From positions 103,683 through 167,682 of the forward strand of contig NZ_SACS01000009.1 of the NCBI RefSeq assembly GCF_004005945.1: a stretch of 64,000 bases of DNA. Direction: 5' to 3'. Under the pieces are notes generated by a model. That model did no database searches. It was not told the DNA's origin and worked only from the letters and a program-made list of their open reading frames with translations. Made by a program: the position numbers and the translations under genes. The first letter of the stretch is position 1; each line of letters begins with the position of its first letter. This document shows, piece by piece, positions 45,952 to 54,681 of this stretch. The DNA comes from Rheinheimera riviphila. GTDB taxonomy: Bacteria; Pseudomonadota; Gammaproteobacteria; Enterobacterales; Alteromonadaceae.

Positions 45952-47082
45952 ATGCTTGAGCTGCTTTTTCTGTTATTGCCGATTGCTGCCGCCTACGGTT
46001 GGTTTTATGGTCGTAACAGCCTGCGGCGGGAAGAGCTCAAAGGCAAAGCCCATGTTGCCAAAAACCTTTCCTCTGGTTTGAATTTTTTACTGACCGATCA
46101 AGAAGATAAAGCGATTGAGCAGTTGTTGCAGTTACTCGATATTGAAGCTGCGACCATTGATACCTATCTGGCTCTCGCCAATTTGTTCCGCCGTCGTGGA
46201 GATTGGGATAAAGCCATCCGTATCCACGAAAAATTACATCATCTAAAACTGCCCAAAACGCAGGCCCAGCAAATTCAGCTGGAACTGGCCAACGACTATT
46301 TTTCGGCCGGACTTTATGATCGCGCCGAGAAGCTGCTGACCGAGCTGGTGCAGGCCGAGCAATTACGTGAAAAAACCCTGAAACTGTTATTCACCTTGTT
46401 TATTGCCACCCATGAGTGGCATAAAGCCGTGTCGTTCAGCCACGATGTCGATAAAACAGATTCGAAGTCGCTACGGATTGCCATCGCCAATATGCGCTGC
46501 CTTGATCAGCAAAAACCGCTGGACGCTTTTTCGCTGCGGTTACTCAGTCAGCAATACCCGCAAGCCATCCGGCCTAAATTTGAGCTGGCGCAAATGTTGT
46601 TAAAACAGCAGTTGCCGGAAGAAGCGGCCGTTGCATTTAAGGCCGTGCTGCAGCAAAAACCGCAATGGGCGGCAGAAATTCTGCCAGGCCTGGCACAGTG
46701 TCAGTTGCCTTCGGCGGAGTGGTATCAGTTACTGAGCCAGCTGGCGCACAAAAATAAAAACATCACCGCAACCATTTTCTTAGCGGATTGGCTGGTCCAG
46801 ACCGGATCGCCAGCAGCGGGTGAGCAACTTTTACTAGAGAAGCTACAACAAAAACCAAACATCCGGTTATTTCAGCGTTTATTGCAGTTACGCCAAATCA
46901 CTGAGCCTGAGCATCGCGCGGCTTTGCATTCGGTCGAACAGCTGGTCAATGCTTATCTGGAAACCAAAATTTTATTCAGTTGCCGTAATTGTGGATTTAA
47001 AACCCGCCAAACCTATTGGTTATGCCCGTCCTGTCAGCAGTGGGAAACGGTGGAGCCACTTTCCGGCATCGATGGTCGTTAA
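45952..47082 (+). CDS. lapB: LapB (YciM), LPS assembly TPR protein
   Basis: A 376-residue protein (E. coli 389) that is anchored in the inner membrane by an N-terminal helix (MLELLFLLLPIAAAYGWFYGR), carries TPR repeats over about 35-330 (GLNFLLTDQEDKAIEQLLQLL onward), and ends in a rubredoxin-like metal knuckle with CRNCG and CPSC. LapB presents LpxC to FtsH for degradation and so restrains lipid A synthesis. The four knuckle cysteines are intact. It lies 17 bp before pyrF. Confidence 0.95.
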   Translation: MLELLFLLLPIAAAYGWFYGRNSLRREELKGKAHVAKNLSSGLNFLLTDQEDKAIEQLLQLLDIEAATIDTYLALANLFRRRGDWDKAIRIHEKLHHLKLPKTQAQQIQLELANDYFSAGLYDRAEKLLTELVQAEQLREKTLKLLFTLFIATHEWHKAVSFSHDVDKTDSKSLRIAIANMRCLDQQKPLDAFSLRLLSQQYPQAIRPKFELAQMLLKQQLPEEAAVAFKAVLQQKPQWAAEILPGLAQCQLPSAEWYQLLSQLAHKNKNITATIFLADWLVQTGSPAAGEQLLLEKLQQKPNIRLFQRLLQLRQITEPEHRAALHSVEQLVNAYLETKILFSCRNCGFKTRQTYWLCPSCQQWETVEPLSGIDGR

Positions 47083-47099
47083 TCTCAAAGGTTTAGTTT

Positions 47100-47813
47100 A
47101 TGAAAAATAGCCCAATTGTTGTCGCGCTCGACTTTGAACAAAAATCAGCCGCTTTGGATTTAGTCAGTCAATTAGACCCTGCGTTATGCCGGTTAAAAGT
47201 CGGTAAAGAGATGTTTACCCATTTTGGTCCATCTTTTGTAAGCGAACTGCAACAGCGGCAGTTTGAAGTGTTTTTAGACTTAAAATTCCATGACATTCCA
47301 AACACTGTCGCCAAAGCCGTGCAAGCTGCAGCCGATTTAGGGGTGTGGATGGTCAACGTGCATGCCAGTGGTGGCAGCAAGATGATGATTGCGGCGCGCG
47401 AAGCGCTGGTTAAATTTGGTGCCGACAAGCCGTTATTGATTGCCGTCACTGTGCTGACGTCGATGGAACAAGCTGATTTAACTGAGCTTGGTATCAACTT
47501 AACTCCGGCCGAGCAGGTATTAAAACTGGCAACGCTGACCGCAAATTCGGGTCTCGATGGCGTGGTGTGTTCGGCGCAGGAAGCGGCGATATTAAAACAA
47601 CAATTCGGTCAGAGTTTTTGTTTAGTCACACCAGGCATCCGACCGTCATTTGCCAAAGCTGACGACCAAAAACGGGTGATGACGCCAAACGAAGCACTGG
47701 CGGTTGGTGTGGATTATCTGGTGATCGGTCGTCCTATTACCAAGGCCGCTGATCCGCTGGCTGCATTGCAGGCTATTTATCAGGAAATTCAGCTGAATAA
47801 GGTCTCGGGTTGA
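47100..47813 (+). CDS. pyrF: Orotidine 5'-phosphate decarboxylase
   Basis: The last step of UMP synthesis. The 237-residue TIM-barrel has the opening [12 protein letters not shown], the catalytic block [13 protein letters not shown] with the Lys and Asp of the active site, and the C-terminal phosphate loop [16 protein letters not shown]. It is the final gene of the lapA-lapB-pyrF string. The 63 bp to the convergent amiD show no strong terminator. Confidence 0.97.
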   Translation: MKNSPIVVALDFEQKSAALDLVSQLDPALCRLKVGKEMFTHFGPSFVSELQQRQFEVFLDLKFHDIPNTVAKAVQAAADLGVWMVNVHASGGSKMMIAAREALVKFGADKPLLIAVTVLTSMEQADLTELGINLTPAEQVLKLATLTANSGLDGVVCSAQEAAILKQQFGQSFCLVTPGIRPSFAKADDQKRVMTPNEALAVGVDYLVIGRPITKAADPLAALQAIYQEIQLNKVSG

Positions 47814-47876
47814 TTTTCTTTCCCCTGAACTTAAACAGGTACAGTAAATGGAGCCAAATGCCCGATTGCGCAAATT

Positions 47877-48866
47877 TTAAAGCGGCGTAATCGACACTGA
47901 AGGTAGCGATGAAGCTGACGGCGGCAGCAGTTGCAAACTGGACTCTTGCTGCAACGCCTTGGGGAAATACTTCTCCAGCAGCGCCCACAGCACAGCGATC
48001 GTTTTTAGATCGGGCTCACCGGTTAATTGCTCTGGTACAAAATGTCGCTGAAAGGCGAGCAGAAAAGCGCGGCTTTGAACATCGTGTTCGCCAGTGACCT
48101 GAATGCCATACCCATACAGTTTTAATGCGCGTTGCACTGTTTTGATCTCCGGCAACGCAGGTAACTGTTGCCAGTAGCGCTGCATCACCGCAGCGTCATA
48201 CCAAGCTCCGACGCCATTGGCGGCTAACCATTGCCAGGGGAAACGAATGCCTGGATCTTGTTTTCGAAGTGGCACGATGTCGCTGTGACCAAGCACACGG
48301 GTCGGGGTGATATCGGTATTTCTGGCCAGAATGTCCTTTAACAAGCCGAGTAACAGCTGCAATTGTGCCGGATCAAAATCGGCAGCCACACAAAGCTCGG
48401 CTTGCTGTTGCAGCCGATTTGGCCGTTGTCCACACCAACTTTCATTCACTAATTCAATACCGATGGAATGATCGTTTAAGCCGCTGCGATCTTCCCATTG
48501 GCTACCACCGGCGTGCCAGGCGCGCTGTTGCTCTGGTACTAGCTGGTACACCTTTAATGCTTGGTCGGCAGGATAGGTTTTATCACCGGATTGTGGGATC
48601 AGATAATGTGAACTAACCGGCCGTTTGTTGGGCTTCGTTAAAATATCCAGCGAATGTTGCCAATTGCCAGCGGTGTAGTGAATGACCACAAAGCGCACCC
48701 GGTCATTGCGGTTTGCTGATTGATATTGCTGATCGACCTGCAGATAAGGTGTCTGACTACAGCCGCCAACGAGAAATAGCAGCGCGGCAAGACTACCATG
48801 CCAAAACATGGTGCCGACGGTGTTTTGAGCACCTGGGACTAAAACTCTCGGTTGGTACCTGAACAT
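47877..48866 (-). CDS. amiD: AmiD-type N-acetylmuramoyl-L-alanine amidase, lipoprotein
   Basis: A 329-residue outer-membrane lipoprotein that cleaves the bond between MurNAc and the stem peptide. The signal sequence carries a lipobox ending LVGGC with Cys at about residue 36. The amidase_2 domain has the zinc ligands in VVIHYTAGNW and in VLGHSDIVPLRKQDPG, the catalytic region AWHAGGSQW, and SIGIELVN. A C-terminal peptidoglycan-binding helical domain (YGYGIQVTGEHDVQSRAFLLAFQRHF in outline) follows. The ATG at 48864-48866 has AGGA at good spacing. Its products, free murein peptides, suit the epimerase and peptidases encoded just downstream in the region. Confidence 0.92.
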   Translation of the reverse strand: MFRYQPRVLVPGAQNTVGTMFWHGSLAALLFLVGGCSQTPYLQVDQQYQSANRNDRVRFVVIHYTAGNWQHSLDILTKPNKRPVSSHYLIPQSGDKTYPADQALKVYQLVPEQQRAWHAGGSQWEDRSGLNDHSIGIELVNESWCGQRPNRLQQQAELCVAADFDPAQLQLLLGLLKDILARNTDITPTRVLGHSDIVPLRKQDPGIRFPWQWLAANGVGAWYDAAVMQRYWQQLPALPEIKTVQRALKLYGYGIQVTGEHDVQSRAFLLAFQRHFVPEQLTGEPDLKTIAVLWALLEKYFPKALQQESSLQLLPPSASSLPSVSITPL

Positions 48867-48891
48867 CTGCAATCCTTTGAAGTAATACCGT

Positions 48892-48933
48892 TGTTTTACC
48901 AAAGCTGTTTTACCAAAGCTGTTTTACCATAGT
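48892..48933 (-). repeat. Three 14-bp tandem repeats upstream of amiD
   Basis: TGTTTTACCAAAGC occurs twice perfectly (48892-48905, 48906-48919), then once as TGTTTTACCATAGT (48920-48933). The array lies 26-67 bp upstream of the amiD start, where a promoter is expected. Period 14 excludes an in-frame coding repeat. Confidence 0.85.
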
Positions 48934-49059
48934 TGTCGCCAGAGCGAAATCTTGAACCGCCTATCGGGTTAAAAGGTTGCTTATCCAAAGCGCCCGCGCT
49001 AGTTTAGCCGCAGCAATGTTGTTGATTAGAAATGTTGTTCATTATCAAGGATGTTCGTT

Positions 49060-49797
49060 ATGAACCACTCAGACTACCCGCAAATCCGCCAGGCAGGGGA
49101 AAACGCACTGCTGATTTATCTGGCGCCGGTGGCCGATCCGCAGGTGTTAGCTCAGGTGCAGTGGTTAAGCCAGCAACTGCGTCAGCAGCTGGGTTCATTG
49201 CTACAGGAAATCATTCCTTCCTACAATTCAGTGCTGCTGGTGTACGATTTTCTGCGCTTAGATCAATCACAGCTAGAGCTTTGCCTCGCCGATTTATTAG
49301 CACAGCTACCAGAGCTGGCTCTACGCAGTAAGCAAGGCGTTAGCAGTTCGAAAAGCGCAGCCGACAGCAGTGGCAAACTGATTGAATTACCTTGTTATTA
49401 CAGTGCCGAAACGGGTCCCGATCTGGCGGCTGTTGCAGCGCAGCATCACTTAAGCGTAAATCAATTGATCAAAATCCACAGCGAACAGCAGTATCAGGTG
49501 TATGCCATTGGTTTTGCGCCAGGTTTTGCATATCTTGGTTGGGTTGATGAACGGATCGCTACCGTCAGGTTAACAACGCTCAGATTAAAGGTGCCAGCGG
49601 GCAGTGTGGCCATTGCCGATCGCCAGACGGCGGTGTATCCGGCCGCATCACCCGGCGGCTGGAATTTGCTTGGCAATTGCCCAATCCCGTTGTTTGACCT
49701 GCAAAAAGATCCGCCGATGGCGCTAAGCACCGGTGACGCGGTGCGATTTGTGCCCATTGAACGTGCTGAATATCTGCGCCTTGGAGGTCAATTGTGA
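49060..49797 (+). CDS. pxpB: 5-oxoprolinase subunit PxpB (KipI homologue)
   Basis: A 245-residue protein with the allophanate-hydrolase subunit 1 (AHS1) fold: GENALLIYL near the N-terminus, IPSYNSVLLVYD, and the block YAIGFAPGFAYLGWVDE plus YPAASPGGWNLLG. With PxpA and PxpC it forms the ATP-dependent prokaryotic 5-oxoprolinase that opens pyroglutamate to glutamate. The ATG at 49060 has AAGG upstream and is preferred to 49051. It overlaps pxpC by 4 bp. No pxpA is visible in the window. Confidence 0.93.
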   Translation: MNHSDYPQIRQAGENALLIYLAPVADPQVLAQVQWLSQQLRQQLGSLLQEIIPSYNSVLLVYDFLRLDQSQLELCLADLLAQLPELALRSKQGVSSSKSAADSSGKLIELPCYYSAETGPDLAAVAAQHHLSVNQLIKIHSEQQYQVYAIGFAPGFAYLGWVDERIATVRLTTLRLKVPAGSVAIADRQTAVYPAASPGGWNLLGNCPIPLFDLQKDPPMALSTGDAVRFVPIERAEYLRLGGQL

Positions 49798-50792
49798 CAG
49801 CGCCTAGATCGGGATCAGTATCCGAATCAGCGGCTCTGGTGCTGCAAAAAGTGAATGTGTTTACTCAGCTGCAGGATTTAGGACGTTTTGGCGCCGCCAG
49901 TATGGGCTTGACACAGGGCGGTGTGGTTGACGCTACGTCAGCCCGGCTTGCCAATGCGCTGGTCGACAACGAGCCCACAGCGCTGCTTTTAGAAATAGGG
50001 CTGGGTGCAGTGCAGTTTCGTGCTATCGGCAGCGTCACGGTTGCGGTGACAGGCGCCGCAATGCCGGTTTTTCTAAATGGCCAACGCTATGAGCGTTATC
50101 AAAGTATGCAGCTGCAGCATGGCGACCAGCTTGAAATCGGTTATAGCAAAGCAGGTGTCCGTTGTTATTTGGCAGTTGGCGGTGGTTTTTTGGTCACTCC
50201 GGTGCTGGGCAGCTGTGCCACGGTGCTGCGGGAAGGGGTTGGCGGTATTAATGGACAACCATTGCAATCGGGCACCGCTTTGACGGTGGCTGCCAGACCG
50301 GCCAGCACAACCAGCACAGTCATTCGACTTCCATCGGTGCGCAGTGTCGATTACCAGTTTCAGCTCAAAGCCAAAGCGATGCAAAATATTCCGTTTGTGG
50401 CTGGAGCCCAGCAGGCGGAGCTTGGCGCAGCCATCTTGGCCCGGTTTCAGCAAAATGTGTATCAGGTGCAACCGATGTCGGATCGAATGGGGATGCGGTT
50501 ACGTGGTGCTGCTTTGCCAGTGGCGAGTCAGGCCTTGTTATCGGAAGGTATTTGCTTGGGGGCCATTCAGTTACCGGCTGATGGCCAGCCAATTGTGATG
50601 CTGAACGACCATCAGACCATTGGCGGTTACCCGAAAATTGGCGCAGTGACCCGGTTGGGGGTCAACGCTTTGGGCCAATGCCGTCCGGGAAATTTGCTAC
50701 GCTTTGTTGAAGTTTCGCAGCAGCAGGCGGTGGAGCAAGCCCGCGCGCACGAACTTTGGTTAAGCACTTTGGAGCAGCAGATTCGTGGCTAA
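49794..50792 (+). CDS. pxpC: 5-oxoprolinase subunit PxpC (KipA homologue)
   Basis: A 332-residue AHS2-domain protein. FTQLQDLGRFGAASMGLTQGGVVD, ALLLEIGLGAVQF, GQRYERYQSMQLQHGD and the ending KIGAVTRLGVNALGQCRPGNLLRF, given here in outline, are typical. It starts with GTG inside a GTGA overlap with pxpB, so translation is coupled and a PxpBC complex is expected. In the absence of pxpA it might act with a PxpA encoded elsewhere. Confidence 0.93.
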   Translation: MTAPRSGSVSESAALVLQKVNVFTQLQDLGRFGAASMGLTQGGVVDATSARLANALVDNEPTALLLEIGLGAVQFRAIGSVTVAVTGAAMPVFLNGQRYERYQSMQLQHGDQLEIGYSKAGVRCYLAVGGGFLVTPVLGSCATVLREGVGGINGQPLQSGTALTVAARPASTTSTVIRLPSVRSVDYQFQLKAKAMQNIPFVAGAQQAELGAAILARFQQNVYQVQPMSDRMGMRLRGAALPVASQALLSEGICLGAIQLPADGQPIVMLNDHQTIGGYPKIGAVTRLGVNALGQCRPGNLLRFVEVSQQQAVEQARAHELWLSTLEQQIRG

Positions 50793-50826
50793 ACCATGGC
50801 GTTGTCGAGTATAAATTCGGCTGGAG

Positions 50827-52341
50827 TTATTGCCCGGCCAGCTGTTGTACCCACTTATCCAATAATGGCCGTCCTTTTGCTGAAGCATGCGCTGCGTTGA
50901 CAAAACCGACAAAAATCCACGGCCGGTTCTGACTATCCCAAACATAACCCGCCAGCGCCGTGACATCGCGTAATGTGCCGGTTTTTAGCCGCGCGCGTTG
51001 CCAGGCTGGACCATTTTTTAACCGCTGTAGCAAAGTGCCATCGACCCCTGCCAGCGGCAAACTGGCGACAAATTCTGCGCTGTAACGACTTAACCAACTT
51101 GCGTCAAGTAAGCCAGCAAGCTGGCGTGCACTGATTTGTGCCGAACGCGACAAGCCGGAACCATTGTCGATGACAAGCCCTGCGGTTGATATGTTGTGCT
51201 GCTTAAACCAATGGTGAACACGCTGGTCGGCCAGTTGTTGCGTGGTATGTGATGTGCTCGGCGTTGGATTTGTGTCCACAGGCTCAGCCAGATTGGCATA
51301 CAGCAACCGCGCCAGGGCGTTGTCAGAAAATTTATTGATCCGCGAGACAATTTCCGGCAACGGCCGACCAAGATGTTGCACCAGCAGTTGGCTGTCTGCA
51401 TCAGCTTGTTTAAAAATAACGCTATTACCCATAGTGCCGCCCAGTTGGCGCCAGTATGTTTGCACGGCCAGCTGTAAATTTAGATCCCGATCGAGCAGTT
51501 CTAATTGACCTTGCCACTGACAATTAGCTGGAAATTCGCCGACGATTTTTAGTTGCCGTTGCTCCTGTAATGATTGTTCCTGTGATAATTGTTCTGTTGA
51601 TCGCTGCTGTACAACAATCTGCTGCCGATGGATGGAAAACGTATCACAAGCGACATCGACCAGCTTGAGAGCGCTCAGATCCAATTGCAATGCCGGCCAG
51701 CCCGGACTAAACCAGCCTTTGACGCCTTTTGCCGCCGATTGCAACGACAACCAATGCATATTTTGTTGCAGCATCAGTGGATCCGGCACATGGTTGTATC
51801 GGGCGCGGGGCGCTTCATCAAATGGCTCAGCGGTTGGCGACGGCCGGTTCGGACTGAAACTTTCGCGGTCAAACTGCAATCCTGCCGGGATATGCCGCAC
51901 ACCCTGATCATAAAGTTGCTGCAGCATAAAGTTCAGCTCACCGTAACTTAAATCGGTATTGCTACGACCTTGCACTATTAAAGGCCCGGATAAGGTCTGC
52001 CGGTCGAGATCAGTTTTCTGCACCAATAACTGGGTTTCACCACGCCAGTTATTGCCTAACAGATCCAGTGCGACGCTGGTGGTCAGCAACTTCATGGTGG
52101 AAGCCGGCTGCATCGGCCGGTCGGCGGCGAATGACAGCTCATCTGCATTACCATCTGTATTAACTGACAGCGGCAGCATCAGCACCGAAACGTCATCCGG
52201 GGATAAACCGGCGGCCAGGATATCCTGCTGCAACTGAAATTTTGGGGTACTGCTACAAGCGCTAACCAGCACCGCCAGGAATAACCAGCTGCAATGGCGG
52301 AATTTTCGGCTGCTGATGGCGATTACATCTAAAAAGTTCAT
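50827..52341 (-). CDS. dacB: PBP4/DacB-type D-alanyl-D-alanine carboxypeptidase-endopeptidase, lipoprotein
   Basis: A 504-residue peptidase family S13 enzyme that trims or opens D-Ala cross-links in the periplasm. The three penicillin-binding motifs are present: SxxK in PASTMKLL, SxN in FSDNALARL and KTG in RLKTGTLRD. A large insert between the first two motifs is normal for this family. The N-terminus (SWLFLAVLVSACSS) has a lipobox, so it is probably a lipoprotein, unlike soluble E. coli DacB. The ATG at 52339-52341 overlaps the stop end of the upstream L,D-transpeptidase gene (52338) by 4 bp, showing one operon. Confidence 0.9.
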   Translation of the reverse strand: MNFLDVIAISSRKFRHCSWLFLAVLVSACSSTPKFQLQQDILAAGLSPDDVSVLMLPLSVNTDGNADELSFAADRPMQPASTMKLLTTSVALDLLGNNWRGETQLLVQKTDLDRQTLSGPLIVQGRSNTDLSYGELNFMLQQLYDQGVRHIPAGLQFDRESFSPNRPSPTAEPFDEAPRARYNHVPDPLMLQQNMHWLSLQSAAKGVKGWFSPGWPALQLDLSALKLVDVACDTFSIHRQQIVVQQRSTEQLSQEQSLQEQRQLKIVGEFPANCQWQGQLELLDRDLNLQLAVQTYWRQLGGTMGNSVIFKQADADSQLLVQHLGRPLPEIVSRINKFSDNALARLLYANLAEPVDTNPTPSTSHTTQQLADQRVHHWFKQHNISTAGLVIDNGSGLSRSAQISARQLAGLLDASWLSRYSAEFVASLPLAGVDGTLLQRLKNGPAWQRARLKTGTLRDVTALAGYVWDSQNRPWIFVGFVNAAHASAKGRPLLDKWVQQLAGQ

Positions 52342-53114
52342 GGTGTAGGTGGGAGCTCCGGCAACTGCCATGCTTGTGTTAATAATTGATATTGCTGTTT
52401 CGGCAATAACAAATAAAGCGGTTTTTTCGCTGGATCTAACCAGCTAAGCAGGGCACTGAGTTGTGGTTTTGCCATGGCAGTACAACCAGCTGTGGCGGTG
52501 ACTGGCGATTGCCATAAATGCATAAAGATACAGCTGCCGCTACCTGCGATATTGCTCGGATTATGGTCGATAAATAAACCCTGTTGGTATACCTGATCGC
52601 CCTTGTTGTGCAGATCACGACGCATCGGCTCGGTGCTGTTCGCGGTCCATCGTGGCTGAAACTTCCGCCGGTCAACCGTTTGGTTGTATAGGGGCGATGT
52701 AGGGACATCGATACAAAAATCATCCGCTTGCATCGCTTGATAAGGCATTGCGGTGTGCAAAGTCGTGGTATATCCAAAAGCGCCACTCAGCGTAAACAAA
52801 CCTGCTGGTGCCCGGCCATCACCTTCAACTTTTTGCAGGCCGGGCTGCTGTGGGTGTAGACCTAAACCCCAGGCCAGGCCTTTTTTGCCGAGAGTCACAG
52901 CACCGCGCATCGGTTGTGCGTGCCAGCGATTGTGCATTTTTTCAAAGCTATAGAGCTGCCCGTGGCTGGCGTCCCAACCGTCGCTGACCACCACAATCAG
53001 CTGGGTGGATCCACCGATTATAGCCAGTTGCGACGGCTCAGCAGGTTTCGGCGCTGGAGTTTGCACCACGCTGCAAGCTGTTAAAAATAAAACAGATATT
53101 GCCAGTAAACGCAT
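52338..53114 (-). CDS. L,D-transpeptidase (YkuD-like) lipoprotein
   Basis: A 258-residue protein with signal and lipobox (LLAISVLFLTACS). The catalytic-domain features are a VVVSDGWDASHGQLYSF opening, GDGRAPAGLFTLS, and the active-site segment IFMHLWQSPVTATAGCTAM, where the His and the Cys (GCTAM) fit the HxxxxxxxxxxxxSxGC pattern loosely. The SHG-C motif is TAGCT here. Relatives of this DUF/YkuD branch are little studied, and activity as an L,D-transpeptidase or carboxypeptidase is inferred. The ATG at 53112-53114 has GAGG 6 bases upstream. It is translationally coupled to dacB. Confidence 0.8.
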   Translation of the reverse strand: MRLLAISVLFLTACSVVQTPAPKPAEPSQLAIIGGSTQLIVVVSDGWDASHGQLYSFEKMHNRWHAQPMRGAVTLGKKGLAWGLGLHPQQPGLQKVEGDGRAPAGLFTLSGAFGYTTTLHTAMPYQAMQADDFCIDVPTSPLYNQTVDRRKFQPRWTANSTEPMRRDLHNKGDQVYQQGLFIDHNPSNIAGSGSCIFMHLWQSPVTATAGCTAMAKPQLSALLSWLDPAKKPLYLLLPKQQYQLLTQAWQLPELPPTP

Positions 53115-53165
53115 AACCATCCTCAAAAATCCGCAGTGTCAGGGGTGTTGGTTGTGTTTCTGTGG

Positions 53166-53185
53166 ACCCTCAGTATACTGAGGGT
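53166..53185. promoter_or_regulatory. 20-bp perfect palindrome between divergent cell-wall genes
   Basis: ACCCTCAGTATACTGAGGGT is completely self-complementary with no spacer. It lies 51 bp from the L,D-transpeptidase start and 29 bp from the NlpC/P60 start, in the 100-bp divergent promoter region. Position and symmetry suggest a dimeric repressor operator controlling both directions. I recognise no regulator for it. Confidence 0.65.
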
Positions 53186-53214
53186 TATCTCTGATTAGCC
53201 AGCGACATTCAGGC

Positions 53215-54681
53215 TTGAAAACGACCCAATTATATCTGTTCCGTCCGAAATTCAACGCCGCTTGCTGGCTGGGTCTGGCGTGGCTGTTGTTGGCCTTTGG
53301 CACCGCTTGTAGCACAGTGCCGCTACCTAAAACGCCAACCCAAACTTCAGCATCTACATCAAGCTTTCAAAGTGACATCCCAAAGCTAACGGCAGACCAT
53401 CTGCACCTAGATTATTGGCTGCAAAAAACCGCGAATGCTGAGCAAACCCTGTTAAGTCTCGCTGAAATTAAGCGCTTTAACCAGCATTTAATCAATATCT
53501 TACCCGAAGTGATTGACGTATTTGCCGAGCCTGAATCTTATCTGGCAGCTGCTGTCAGAAAAATGATTGTCGATTTAAGTCATGCTTCTACCAACCCAAG
53601 ATTTAATCAGGCCGGGGAGCTGCTGACAACTGAACACTGGCAACAGTTTGAACAACGACTGGCGTTAGAAAATCTATCAGCTCAAGTAGGCGCTCGTTTT
53701 GCGTTAGTCACCAGCCGCGGTAATCTTCGAACCTTTCCGACTCAAGACGCAGTTTTTAGTAGTGCTACTGATCAGCAGCTAGACAGATTCCAGGAAACTG
53801 CAGTGTTCCCCGGTGAAGCGCTCCAGGTGCTGCATTATAGTCAGGATCGGCAATGGGCCTTTGTCAGGCATTATCATTACCACGGCTGGTTGGCGACGGC
53901 GCATTTTGCGCTGGCTGAAAAATCGGTGGTACAGCAGTTTGTTGAGGCGAAAGATTTTGTCCTGATCACCGGCGCCCGCGCTGCAACCAACGTCACGCCA
54001 GAAATGCCACTAGCTTCAGTGGTGCAACTTGAGATGGGCGTCAAGCTACCAAGAGTGCGGCAACACCAGATGGTGATCCATGGCCAAAACGCCAGTTTTA
54101 GCTATGTGGTACAGCTGCCAAACCGTCAGCCAGATGGATCGCTAGAGTTGGTGAGTGCATTAATCGCCAGAAATCAGGATGTTGCTGAGCGCTATCTGCC
54201 GCTCACCAAAGCCAATATCTTAGCCCAGGCCTTTAAATTTCTGGGCGAGCGTTATGGCTGGGGGCATGATCTCAACGCGCGTGACTGCTCCGGTTTTATT
54301 GGTGAGGTGTTCCGCAGCTTTGGCTTGGTGCTGCCGCGCAATACCGGTAGTCAGGGGTTGGAGAGCTTCGGTGCGGTGCGGTCGCTCGCCGAAGCCTCAT
54401 TGGCGGAAAAACAACAAAGTCTGCAGCTGGCGCAAGCGGGCGATCTGATTTTTATGCCAGGGCATGTGATGTTGGTTTTGGGGCAGGAAAGTGGCGAGAC
54501 TTTTGTGATCCACGATGTCGCGGGTCTGCATTATTTCAAAGCGGATGGCAGTTTTTATGATTCGCGGCTTAACGGCGTCAGCATTACCCCGTTATCGCCG
54601 CTGCAACGCAATCCGCAACAATCGTATATCGATGGCATTTATCTGCTGAAAAGCCTCAGCCGGGAGTTTTATGCTGATTGA
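53215..54681 (+). CDS. SH3/NlpC-P60 family peptidoglycan endopeptidase, lipoprotein
   Basis: A 488-residue secreted hydrolase. The N-terminal signal ends in a lipobox (LLAFGTACST). An N-terminal helical domain (about 50-170) is followed by SH3-like modules (about 180-330) that place the enzyme on the wall. The C-terminal NlpC/P60 domain has the catalytic Cys in ARDCSGFIGEVF and the His in MPGHVMLVLG. Such enzymes cut gamma-D-Glu-diaminopimelate bonds, releasing L-Ala-D-Glu. Translation appears to start at TTG (53215), with only a weak ribosome site. It overlaps the epimerase gene by 11 bp, a functional fit. Confidence 0.87.
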   Translation: MKTTQLYLFRPKFNAACWLGLAWLLLAFGTACSTVPLPKTPTQTSASTSSFQSDIPKLTADHLHLDYWLQKTANAEQTLLSLAEIKRFNQHLINILPEVIDVFAEPESYLAAAVRKMIVDLSHASTNPRFNQAGELLTTEHWQQFEQRLALENLSAQVGARFALVTSRGNLRTFPTQDAVFSSATDQQLDRFQETAVFPGEALQVLHYSQDRQWAFVRHYHYHGWLATAHFALAEKSVVQQFVEAKDFVLITGARAATNVTPEMPLASVVQLEMGVKLPRVRQHQMVIHGQNASFSYVVQLPNRQPDGSLELVSALIARNQDVAERYLPLTKANILAQAFKFLGERYGWGHDLNARDCSGFIGEVFRSFGLVLPRNTGSQGLESFGAVRSLAEASLAEKQQSLQLAQAGDLIFMPGHVMLVLGQESGETFVIHDVAGLHYFKADGSFYDSRLNGVSITPLSPLQRNPQQSYIDGIYLLKSLSREFYAD

